From assembly GCF_037977235.1 (NCBI RefSeq), contig NZ_CP150276.1, positions 2,418,001 through 2,482,000 of the forward strand: a stretch of 64,000 nucleotides of DNA, in the 5' to 3' direction. The position numbers and the translations under genes were made by a program. Of this stretch, positions 42,041 to 49,911 are shown one piece after another. Origin of the DNA: Paenibacillus sp. FSL K6-0276 (GTDB taxonomy: Bacteria > Bacillota > Bacilli > Paenibacillales > Paenibacillaceae). The notes beneath the pieces were generated by a model, which made no database searches, was not told the DNA's origin, and was given only the letters and a program-made list of their open reading frames with translations. The number at the start of each line of letters is the position of its first letter. Position 1 is the stretch's first letter.

Positions 42041-42570
42041 ATGGAACACATTATAAATGACGAAATGGAAATTGCCACTACGGATGAAGAAACATTTTAC
42101 GAGCTTGTAGCTGAACAAAAAAGAAAGCTTTACAGTATTGCTTACAGCTATTTGCGGAATGAAGCAGATTCGCTGGAAGTTCTGCAAGAGGCAACCTGCC
42201 GCGCATGGATTAAACGTAAAAGCTTGAAAGACTCGGAGCGTTTTGCTCCCTGTTAACACGAATTCTGATCAATTGCTGTAATGATGAGTTGAAGCGCAGA
42301 AAGAGGAATACAGTCACAGAAGCTGATCGAAGTGATGTAGGGATCATGGAGATGAAAAGCGACCGCAAATTGGACATGGAACATGCACTGGAAGGAGTAA
42401 AGCTAAAGTATCGCCAGGTGCTTGTACTCAAATATTACAAGGATATGACCCTTGCAGAAATTGCAGAGGTGCTCGATAAACCGGAGGGCACCGTAAAGAC
42501 TTGGCTCAATAAAGGACTGAAACAACTGCGTGACAGAATGAAACGGAAGGGGGATCTATTTTATGGCTGA
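42041..42570 (+). pseudogene. ECF-type RNA polymerase sigma factor, broken by a one-base frameshift
   Basis: Two frames join to a 176-residue ECF sigma factor. The first (42041-42256) has region 2 (FYELVAEQKRKLYSIAYSYL, LEVLQEATCRAWIK). The second has region 4 (YRQVLVLKYYKDMTLAEIAE, then VLDKPEGTVKTWLNKGLKQL). Adding one T to the four-T run at 42241-42244 gives RFCSLLTRILINCCNDELKR across the break, a normal region 2 end. The anti-sigma gene overlaps its end by eight bases. It may be a real mutation or a sequencing error. Confidence 0.8.
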
Positions 42571-43960
42571 GTCTGAAGAAAAGCTGCTTAACGATTATTT
42601 TAAGAGAATCGATGTCGAGGCTGAGGAAATCCCGGAAGTTAAACTGGACGCAGCGATTCGCAAAGGGATGCAGCTAGGTAACCGCAAAAGGTTGTCTTTT
42701 AGAAAAAGATACGCTGTTGTTGCGTTAGCGGTCCTAGCTATCGCCTTATTGATTATTGTCCCTTGGGCAAATCAGGTGATAAATCCCGTACGTGCGCAAT
42801 TACCTCCAAAAAGCTGGGGTCAGCTTGAAGTGTTTAGACCCATTATTGCTAATAATCTGACGATTAAATCAGCACTTGATGCAGGTATGATGAAGGAAGT
42901 AAATATCTCCTCTCCTGAGGTGGATGGGATAACATGGACTGTTAACGGAATAATCGCTGATCGTAGAGGTCTTGCTGTACTTTATACAATCCAGAACAAT
43001 ACAGATCAGAAGATGCAGCTTGCTGGCTTGTCTTTGAAAAAGACTCCAGAGGATAAATACCACCTTAGCGGATACAGCGGGTTTAGCACTTCTAATGCAC
43101 AAGAGGTTGGGTCCCCTGGGACGACTCGTATGTATGAGCAAATCGTCTGGGATAAACATCAGGATGAGATACCAGAGGAGTTGAATATCACATTATCGCT
43201 TTTTCCAGATGCTCTTGGTCAAGTTTTTAATAATAAGGATATAAAAAAAATGAGTGTTAAGATTCCTCTGGAGATTGATTACAATTATTTTCAAGGTGAG
43301 GTCGTTGATCTGAAGGAAAGCTTGTCAGTTGCTGGACAGAAAATCAATTTGGATAATGTCTATATTGGACCTACGGGTATTTACATGCGGGAAACCTTTG
43401 ACAAAGAGAATACAATGAGGATTTTTAATATGCTTTCGCCTAAGCTAGTTATCGGGAAAGGGGATCTTCAAGAGGAATTAATGTGGGCAAGTGGTTCGAA
43501 TTTCCACAATGACAATATGAGACCTGATGATCCAATCAAACTTGAAGTTGAAGGAATCTCTGCTCTAGATCAATCAAAGATGGAGCTTGTGATTAACACC
43601 GAAACACAGCAGATTCTGAAGGTGCCAAACAGCAATCTGACGATTTCCAAACGAATGGAGAACGAAGAGCAGGGGGTTTTAGTATTGGATTACTTTATTC
43701 CTAAAGAAGATAAGGAGTCGCTTGATGATAGAGGTTTTGCACTGGGCGATTATTTTGAGGATAGCACTGGAAGTGGGCATATGATGGGACCTGTCAAAGA
43801 TGGTTACTCGGGATATAAAGAGTTTAATGAAGGTAGTAAGGGAACTTCAATAACCTATTTCTTCAATGTAGGCAAGGAAAAGCTACCCCAACCGTTGACT
43901 TTCTGGTTTAATTCTTATCCAAACGTAATCAAGGAGAATGCGTCCATTCGGATCAGATAA
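42563..43960 (+). CDS. DUF4179 membrane anti-sigma factor
   Basis: A 465-residue protein with a cytoplasmic N-terminus (EEKLLNDYFKRIDVEAEEIP), one membrane helix at about residues 50-67 (YAVVALAVLAIALLIIVPWA) and a large extracytoplasmic part holding the DUF4179 domain (VDGITWTVNGIIADRRGLAV). Such proteins bind an ECF sigma factor and release it on a surface signal. It overlaps the sigma gene by eight bases. If that gene is truly broken, this regulator has lost its partner. Confidence 0.8.
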   Translation: MAESEEKLLNDYFKRIDVEAEEIPEVKLDAAIRKGMQLGNRKRLSFRKRYAVVALAVLAIALLIIVPWANQVINPVRAQLPPKSWGQLEVFRPIIANNLTIKSALDAGMMKEVNISSPEVDGITWTVNGIIADRRGLAVLYTIQNNTDQKMQLAGLSLKKTPEDKYHLSGYSGFSTSNAQEVGSPGTTRMYEQIVWDKHQDEIPEELNITLSLFPDALGQVFNNKDIKKMSVKIPLEIDYNYFQGEVVDLKESLSVAGQKINLDNVYIGPTGIYMRETFDKENTMRIFNMLSPKLVIGKGDLQEELMWASGSNFHNDNMRPDDPIKLEVEGISALDQSKMELVINTETQQILKVPNSNLTISKRMENEEQGVLVLDYFIPKEDKESLDDRGFALGDYFEDSTGSGHMMGPVKDGYSGYKEFNEGSKGTSITYFFNVGKEKLPQPLTFWFNSYPNVIKENASIRIR

Positions 43961-43988
43961 CAAGCTGGATTTAAGCGGACCAAAACAA

Positions 43989-44035
43989 AAGCCCTGTTCC
44001 TCACATTGGTGAGAAACAGGGCTTGTTTAATTTTT
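43989..44035 (+). terminator. Terminator of the sigma/anti-sigma operon
   Basis: AAGCCCTGTT.CTCA pairs with TGAG.AACAGGGCTT around CATTGG, followed by T-rich sequence. Confidence 0.85.
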
Positions 44036-44058
44036 AACCAATATATTTGTACAGTATT

Positions 44059-44583
44059 CTATTCCCCAGCTAGTGCATCACAAAAAGCTTTACCGTAAGG
44101 CGGCAGATCTGGTGGGCGACGAGCGGAGATGATATGTCCATCTGTAACCACTGCTTCATCCTTCCAGATGGCTCCGGCATTCTCCATGTCATCACGGATG
44201 CCCGGCGTGGAGGTGACCGTTACACCTTCTAGAATTTTAGCGGAGATTAACACCCAACCTGCGTGGCAGATCTGCCCGATTGGTTTCTTAGCTGCATTGA
44301 AATCTTGCACGAGCTTTAGAACGGCGCTGTATCTGCGGATTTTATCCGGAGCCCAGCCGCCAGGAACTAGTATACCATCATAATCAGCAGCGTTTAAATC
44401 GTCCCAGGAGTACTCTGCCTTTGCAGGTACACCGTATTTGCCGATGTACGTCTTATCTTTTTCCAAACCTGCCAAGTGAACCTCAGCACCTTCTTCTCTC
44501 ACTCGGTACACGGGATACCAGAGCTCCAAATCTTCAAATTCATCGTCTACGAGTGCTATGACCTTTTTGCCAGCTAGTCTCAT
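44059..44583 (-). CDS. DJ-1/PfpI family protein
   Basis: The 174-residue protein belongs to the PfpI/YfkM branch of the DJ-1 superfamily: KKVIALVDDEFEDLELWYPV with the conserved Glu, DGILVPGGWAPD and the nucleophile motif QICHAGW. Members act as glyoxalases, deglycases or peptidases under stress. AAAGGAG nine bases upstream supports the ATG at 44583. Which activity applies is not clear. Confidence 0.85.
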   Translation of the reverse strand: MRLAGKKVIALVDDEFEDLELWYPVYRVREEGAEVHLAGLEKDKTYIGKYGVPAKAEYSWDDLNAADYDGILVPGGWAPDKIRRYSAVLKLVQDFNAAKKPIGQICHAGWVLISAKILEGVTVTSTPGIRDDMENAGAIWKDEAVVTDGHIISARRPPDLPPYGKAFCDALAGE

Positions 44584-44790
44584 TTTGTTAAGCTCCTTTC
44601 GTACCACATGATCCTTCATATTCTATCAAATTTAAAATACGAAGTCATCTTAGGGGGTTGTAAATTATAGGCGAATTGCCAATTTAATCATTATATGCAA
44701 TTAAGGAGGGATTTAATAAAAGAGAGTCGAATATAGAAGTTGAAAAGTCATACTTTGTTCTTAATTAATTTCTTGCAAGAGGTGTAGAAG

Positions 44791-45243
44791 ATGTATAGAG
44801 ATAACTTAATGGAAAAGTTGTGCAGCTGTGGTGGCCTCATGACCTTACATATGCATTCATTGATTTTTAATACGAAGGTGAAGATTACACATGTACCTGT
44901 CTATACTTGTCCGAAATGTACTAGTTATGAGCCATTGTCATTTATTAAAGCAGATCTAGGAAAGTTAGTGAAAGAACTGAATGCGGATGTGCCTAGACAA
45001 GATTTTTCGTTTACAGAAAGAAATGAATTGGCCAGTGTCTTAAAGGAATCCTTGTCTGAGGTCATTATCGGGGAATTTCAAGAATTGGAGTTGGCTATCC
45101 GAGGTGCGATTCAGGGTAGAGTGGATATGTTGCTCGATATATATCGATTAGCAGAAGTACTTACCGACCAGAATTGGATGGAAGAAACTAGTCGAAGACT
45201 GTCTCAATTAACCTTCCAAACGACCAAAAACGCAAATTATTAA
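44791..45243 (+). CDS. YgiT-type zinc-finger protein
   Basis: The 150-residue product begins with a zinc ribbon of two Cys pairs (C-S-C-G-G and C-P-K-C) in the arrangement of YgiT-type proteins, followed by a helical domain from about residue 50. It stands alone between the DJ-1 gene and ccpA, with no toxin gene next to it. Function unknown. A hairpin (45245-45282) follows. Confidence 0.6.
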   Translation: MYRDNLMEKLCSCGGLMTLHMHSLIFNTKVKITHVPVYTCPKCTSYEPLSFIKADLGKLVKELNADVPRQDFSFTERNELASVLKESLSEVIIGEFQELELAIRGAIQGRVDMLLDIYRLAEVLTDQNWMEETSRRLSQLTFQTTKNANY

Positions 45244-45507
45244 AATATTCTGTGAAAATAATGAAAAACTTTCACGGAATGTTGGATTTTTCACTCACTT
45301 TTTGTTACGATAGATAGAAGTTACATTATTGTGCTCGCGAATTGGGTAACCAGCACTAGTCACAAATTGTAATTTAGGGTTACGTCTTCAGCCTTGAAAG
45401 AAATTTTGAAAGGAAAATGAAGCGTTATCATTGCACAAATGTACAAAGTGTCGTATCATATTTTTAATTAGTCGAACGATAAAATTTATCGCAATGGAGA
45501 GAGTAAT

Positions 45508-46518
45508 TTGACGGTAACCATTTACGATGTAGCTCGAGAAGCAGGCGTATCTATGGCTACGGTATCACGGGTTGTGAATAATAACCCTAACGTGAAACCG
45601 CAGACCCGGAAGAAAGTTTTTGAAGCGATTGAGCGTTTGGGATATCGTCCCAATGCCGTGGCGAGAGGACTTGCCAGTAAGAAAACGACAACCGTTGGGG
45701 TTGTTATCCCTGATATTTCAAACTCGATTTTTGCAGAAATTGCACGCGGGATTGAAGATATCGCGAACATGTATCATTACAATATCATATTGTGTAACGC
45801 GGATAAGCGTAAAGAAAAGGAAATCCGTGTCATCAATACCCTTTTGGAGAAACAGGTCGATGGTCTGCTCTTCATGGGTGGTACGGTAACTGAAGAACAC
45901 ATTCAAGCATTCCAGACTTCTGCAGTTCCGATTGTCCTATGTGCTACGCGCGATGAGAAGGGAACCTATCCTTCAGTTGACATTGATCATGAAACCGCTG
46001 CTTTTGACGCTGTGAATACGCTGATTCGTCACGGTCACCGTGAGATCGCAATGATCAGTGGCACACTACAGGATCCTGCGAATGGATATGCGCGTTTCCA
46101 TGGTTATAAGAAGGCACTTGAACAGGCTGGAATTGAGTACCAAGAGGACTTGGTGCGTATCGGTAACTACCGCTATGAATCTGGTGTCGAAGCCATGAAG
46201 TATTTCCTTGGACTCAAGAAGAAGCCAACTGCTATTTTTGCCGCAACAGACGAGATGGCTATTGGTGCAATTCACAGTATTCAGGATGAAGGCCTGAAGG
46301 TACCGGATGACTTCTCCATTATTAGTGTGGATAACATCCGTATGGCTTCGATGGTTCGTCCATTGTTGACAACTGTAGCTCAGCCTATGTATGACCTAGG
46401 CGCGGTAGCAATGAGACTTTTGACGAAACTCATGAAGAAAGAGACTGTTGAGAATCCGCGGGTTATCCTGCCTCATGAAACGATTCTCCGTTTGTCTGTC
46501 AATCATCTTAATAAGTAA
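45508..46518 (+). CDS. ccpA: Catabolite control protein A
   Basis: A 336-residue LacI-family protein, the master regulator of carbon catabolite control in Firmicutes, which binds cre sites together with HPr or Crh phosphorylated on Ser46. The DNA-binding part ([40 protein letters not shown]) and hinge ([20 protein letters not shown]) match CcpA closely, and [16 protein letters not shown] is typical. The TTG start follows GGAGAGAG. The nearby acsA/acuA pair, with a cre-like site, fits the usual neighbourhood. A cre-like TGAAGCGTTATCA at 45418-45430 may allow autoregulation. Confidence 0.93.
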   Translation: MTVTIYDVAREAGVSMATVSRVVNNNPNVKPQTRKKVFEAIERLGYRPNAVARGLASKKTTTVGVVIPDISNSIFAEIARGIEDIANMYHYNIILCNADKRKEKEIRVINTLLEKQVDGLLFMGGTVTEEHIQAFQTSAVPIVLCATRDEKGTYPSVDIDHETAAFDAVNTLIRHGHREIAMISGTLQDPANGYARFHGYKKALEQAGIEYQEDLVRIGNYRYESGVEAMKYFLGLKKKPTAIFAATDEMAIGAIHSIQDEGLKVPDDFSIISVDNIRMASMVRPLLTTVAQPMYDLGAVAMRLLTKLMKKETVENPRVILPHETILRLSVNHLNK

Positions 46519-46545
46519 TTTAAGAACTAAACAGAAATTCCGTAG

Positions 46546-46568
46546 AAAGCTCCTTTTGGAGCTTTTTA
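46546..46568 (+). terminator. Terminator after ccpA
   Basis: AAAGCTCC pairs with GGAGCTTT around TTTT, followed by TT. Moderate strength. Confidence 0.7.
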
Positions 46569-46607
46569 TGCTTTTTACAGAGAAAATCTTCGAAGGAGGC
46601 GTTATCT

Positions 46608-47303
46608 TTGCGTGAAATTATTGGATTAATAGGTGCGATGGATGAAGAAATTAAGCTACTACAAGAAGGAATGGAGAATAAGGAGACGAAAGTCAAAGCA
46701 GGAATACATTATTACATAGGAAATATATTAGGTAAGTCCGTAGTCCTCTGTAAATCTGGGGTAGGCAAAGTGAATGCCGCAGTTACGACACAAATTCTAA
46801 TCGATACCTTTGGTGTATCACGTGTGCTGTTTACTGGGGTTGCTGGAGCTGTGCATCCTGAACTGAATATTGGAGATATTGTTATATCGTCTACTTGTAT
46901 ACAGCATGACATGGATGCTACGGCGCTTGGCTTTTCAAGAGGTGAAATACCTTATCAGGGAAACTCCGTCTTTCAGGCAGACCCTGAATTGGTGCTGCTT
47001 GCTGAGAGGGCTTGTAACGAGCTAGGCCAAAAGTACTTGGTTGGCAAGGTACTTTCAGGTGATCAATTCATTTCTAATGCGGAGATTGTAGCCGAATTAA
47101 GAGGGGAGTTGGACGGAGCATGTGTGGAGATGGAAGGGGCGGCGGTTGCTCAAGTATGTGAGATGAACGCCACTCCCTTTGTCATTATTCGTTCAATGTC
47201 TGATAAGTCTGATGGGTCAGCAGAGGTGAATTTTAAGGAATTCACGGTGGAATCTTCGCATCGCTCGCATTCCATATTAGAATTTATGCTACGATACCTC
47301 TAG
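46608..47303 (+). CDS. mtnN: 5'-methylthioadenosine/S-adenosylhomocysteine nucleosidase
   Basis: The 231-residue enzyme cleaves methylthioadenosine and S-adenosylhomocysteine to adenine plus the sugar, for methionine salvage and the activated methyl cycle. Its family motifs are GLIGAMDEEIKLL at the start with the catalytic Glu, FTGVAGAVHPELNIGDIVIS, VLSGDQFIS, CVEMEGAAVAQVC and IRSMSDKSD with the catalytic Asp. Length fits the 230-residue family. The TTG start follows GAAGGAGG. Confidence 0.95.
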   Translation: MREIIGLIGAMDEEIKLLQEGMENKETKVKAGIHYYIGNILGKSVVLCKSGVGKVNAAVTTQILIDTFGVSRVLFTGVAGAVHPELNIGDIVISSTCIQHDMDATALGFSRGEIPYQGNSVFQADPELVLLAERACNELGQKYLVGKVLSGDQFISNAEIVAELRGELDGACVEMEGAAVAQVCEMNATPFVIIRSMSDKSDGSAEVNFKEFTVESSHRSHSILEFMLRYL

Positions 47304-47310
47304 TGCTCGT

Positions 47311-47943
47311 TTAGTACATGAAGCGCTGTCTAAAGCGTACTCTGTCGAATGTCTCCTGTGAAGCCATAGGTACCTCTTGTCCAATACGGACCATTAGACA
47401 GTTCGCTGGATGTGAACAGATTTCGGGATCATCTGTAGCATACCAAACCATATTTACAGTTTTCATTAGCCGCTCCATCATTTGACGATAAGCCCATACA
47501 TCAAGCCCACTGCCTTTTAAATCCCAGTGCCAATAATACTCTGTTGTAAAGACAATACAATTCTCCAATTGCTCCTGCTCAAAAGCAGTGGAAATCAGCA
47601 GCCGGCCAAGTCCGGCTCCCCTATAATCATTACTCACTTCTATAGCCCCAAGCTCAATTAGATCCATCATTCCACCCTGTGACCATAGTTCCATTTCATC
47701 CGGATAATGAAAGGTCACATAGCCTACAATAGCGCCGTTCTCTACAGCCGTAATCACACGTCCTTCTGGCAAGCTAGCAATCTCTACGAGAGCCTCATGC
47801 TGCTCTATCGGCCTGCGAAAGGCATCAAGGTCAAGATGCATGTGGAGGGCTTCAAGGTCCTCTGGAGATCGGGGGCCACTTACTGTAATTGTTCTACCTT
47901 TATATGATAGCGTATGGGAAACAGGGATTTTACGATGTTCCAT
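47311..47943 (-). CDS. acuA: Protein acetyltransferase AcuA
   Basis: A 210-residue GNAT protein with the motif ELGAIEVSNDYRGAGLGRLL for acetyl-CoA binding and the AcuA-typical YYWHWDLKGSGLDVWAYRQM segment. In B. subtilis AcuA acetylates a lysine near the end of acetyl-CoA synthetase and so shuts it off. The target gene acsA is transcribed divergently from it, with a cre-like site in between. Only acuA is present, as the acuB and acuC genes that follow in B. subtilis are not seen. Confidence 0.92.
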   Translation of the reverse strand: MEHRKIPVSHTLSYKGRTITVSGPRSPEDLEALHMHLDLDAFRRPIEQHEALVEIASLPEGRVITAVENGAIVGYVTFHYPDEMELWSQGGMMDLIELGAIEVSNDYRGAGLGRLLISTAFEQEQLENCIVFTTEYYWHWDLKGSGLDVWAYRQMMERLMKTVNMVWYATDDPEICSHPANCLMVRIGQEVPMASQETFDRVRFRQRFMY

Positions 47944-47976
47944 AGCTGTGCTCCTTTCAGGTCATAAAATATGGAA

Positions 47977-47990
47977 TGTAAACGTTTGCT
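47977..47990. promoter_or_regulatory. cre-like site between acuA and acsA
   Basis: TGTAAACGTTTGCT matches the catabolite-responsive element TGWAANCGNTNWCA except at the last position and is close to a palindrome. It lies 34 bp before acuA and 114 bp before acsA. Control by CcpA, encoded 1.5 kb away, is the usual arrangement for this pair and is inferred here. Confidence 0.7.
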
Positions 47991-48103
47991 ATGGTATACT
48001 AATTCAGACATAAAAAATTCACATTCATTGCATTGACATCATTATCTAAGAGAAGAGTCTTACCCTTAAAGCTTAAATCAAACGAGTGAGGGAGGCAAGA
48101 GTG

Positions 48104-49828
48104 ATGGGTCAAGTCCATAGCGAAATTTTGCCGGGCCGTGTGCAGAGCTCCAATATGTCTGATTACACTGAGGCAGTAGCCAATTTTAAGTGGGAGGATG
48201 TTGAACGTAACTTCTCATGGTATGAAACCGGCAAGGTTAATATGGCACATGAAGCAGTGGATCGCCACGTTCAAGAAGGACGGGGAGCGACAACGGCCCT
48301 GCTCTACAGTGATGCTGTGCGGGATGAATCCTATACATTTGCCGATCTGCAGGAACGGTCGAATCGGTTCGGAAATGTATTGCGTAAATATGGTATCGGT
48401 AAAGGAGATCGGGTATTTATTTTTATGCCTCGACAACCGGAACTATATTTTAGTTTACTAGGCATTTTGAAAATTGGGGCTATAGCAGGCCCTTTGTTCG
48501 AAGCCTTCATGGAGACAGCAGTTAAGGACCGGCTGGAAGATAGCGGAGCCATTGCTATAGTTACTACGCCTGAACTACTTCATCGTGTAAAGCGAGATGA
48601 GCTTCCGAATTTACGTCATATTTTTCTAGTAGGCGGCACCTCTGATATTGAGCAAGGTAACTTAGGCTTCGCAGAGGAGATGGCTGACGCATCTTCTGAG
48701 CTTGAATTGGAATGGCTTGACCTGGACGATGGCCTTATCATGCATTATACATCTGGTTCTACTGGAAAACCTAAAGGTGTTTATCATGTACAAAGAGCAA
48801 TGATTCAACATTATTATACAGGTAGAGTGGTGCTGGATCTACGTCCAGATGATATTTACTGGTGTACAGCAGATCCCGGCTGGGTGACTGGAACGTCTTA
48901 CGGAATATTTTCCCCATGGTTAAATGGGGTAACTAATGTTGTGAGAGGGGGGCGTTTTAGCCCTCAGGATTGGTATAAGACGATTGAACGAAATAAGGTA
49001 AGCATTTGGTACAGTGCACCTACAGCATTTCGCATGTTGATGGGGGCAGGGGAGAGTTCAATACAGGGAATCGATTTGAGCAGTCTGCGCCATGTTCTGT
49101 CTGTTGGAGAGCCATTAAATCCTGAAGTAGTGCGGTGGGGAGATAAATTTTACAATCAGCGCATTCATGATACTTGGTGGATGACAGAGACTGGGGCACA
49201 ACTGATTTGTAATTATCCTGGAATGGATATCAAACCAGGTTCTATGGGTCGTCCGTTGCCGGGCATTGAAGCAGCGATTCTGGATGATCGAGGTAATGTT
49301 CTCCCGCCATTCTCTATGGGTAATCTTGCGATACGGACCCCTTGGCCATCCATGATGAATTCGATCTGGAACAATCAGACGAAGTACGATGAGTATTTCC
49401 GTATTCCTGGTTGGTACATTTCTGGTGATTCCGCTTATATGGATGATGATGGATATTTCTGGTTCCAAGGACGGATTGATGACGTTATCAACTCTTCAGG
49501 TGAACGTATTGGACCATTTGAAGTGGAGAGTAAACTGGTAGAGCATCCAGCTGTGGCAGAAGCGGGCGTAATTGGTAAACCAGACCTTGTGCGGGGGGAA
49601 ATTATTAAGGCCTTCATCTCGCTCAGAGAAGGCTATACTCCTACTGCTGCTCTCAAAGAGGAGATCGCAGCATTTGTTAAAGCCGGGCTGTCTGCCCATG
49701 CTGCACCGAGAGAGATCGAATTTAAGGATAAACTCCCGAAGACACGATCAGGTAAAATCATGCGGCGTGTATTAAAGGCTTGGGAGCTTCATCTACCAAC
49801 TGGCGATTTATCAACAATAGAAGATTAG
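48104..49828 (+). CDS. acsA: Acetyl-CoA synthetase (acetate-CoA ligase)
   Basis: The 574-residue enzyme activates acetate to acetyl-CoA by way of acetyl-AMP. It has the AMP-binding P-loop MHYTSGSTGKPKGV, the WWMTETGAQ motif, GDSAYMDDDGYFWFQGRIDD and the C-terminal KTRSGKIMRR, whose Lys551 is the expected acetylation site for AcuA. Length fits the AcsA of Bacilli (about 572). GGGAGG eight or nine bases upstream supports the ATG at 48104. Confidence 0.94.
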   Translation: MGQVHSEILPGRVQSSNMSDYTEAVANFKWEDVERNFSWYETGKVNMAHEAVDRHVQEGRGATTALLYSDAVRDESYTFADLQERSNRFGNVLRKYGIGKGDRVFIFMPRQPELYFSLLGILKIGAIAGPLFEAFMETAVKDRLEDSGAIAIVTTPELLHRVKRDELPNLRHIFLVGGTSDIEQGNLGFAEEMADASSELELEWLDLDDGLIMHYTSGSTGKPKGVYHVQRAMIQHYYTGRVVLDLRPDDIYWCTADPGWVTGTSYGIFSPWLNGVTNVVRGGRFSPQDWYKTIERNKVSIWYSAPTAFRMLMGAGESSIQGIDLSSLRHVLSVGEPLNPEVVRWGDKFYNQRIHDTWWMTETGAQLICNYPGMDIKPGSMGRPLPGIEAAILDDRGNVLPPFSMGNLAIRTPWPSMMNSIWNNQTKYDEYFRIPGWYISGDSAYMDDDGYFWFQGRIDDVINSSGERIGPFEVESKLVEHPAVAEAGVIGKPDLVRGEIIKAFISLREGYTPTAALKEEIAAFVKAGLSAHAAPREIEFKDKLPKTRSGKIMRRVLKAWELHLPTGDLSTIED

Positions 49829-49842
49829 AATGGATCATAAAA

Positions 49843-49880
49843 AAACACCGTTCCCTAATGAATTCAAGGGAACGGTGTTT
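49843..49880 (+). terminator. Terminator after acsA
   Basis: AAACACCGTTCCCT pairs with AGGGAACGGTGTTT around a ten-base loop. It is near-symmetrical, so it could also serve the convergent PBP gene. Confidence 0.88.
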
Positions 49881-49911
49881 TGCTGTGTGAAGTTATTCTG
49901 TTGACTACCGG

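Noticed and set aside
45418..45430. cre site in the ccpA promoter region
   Set aside because: TGAAGCGTTATCA is one base shorter than the cre consensus, so it is mentioned only as a possibility in the ccpA entry and not listed as a site.
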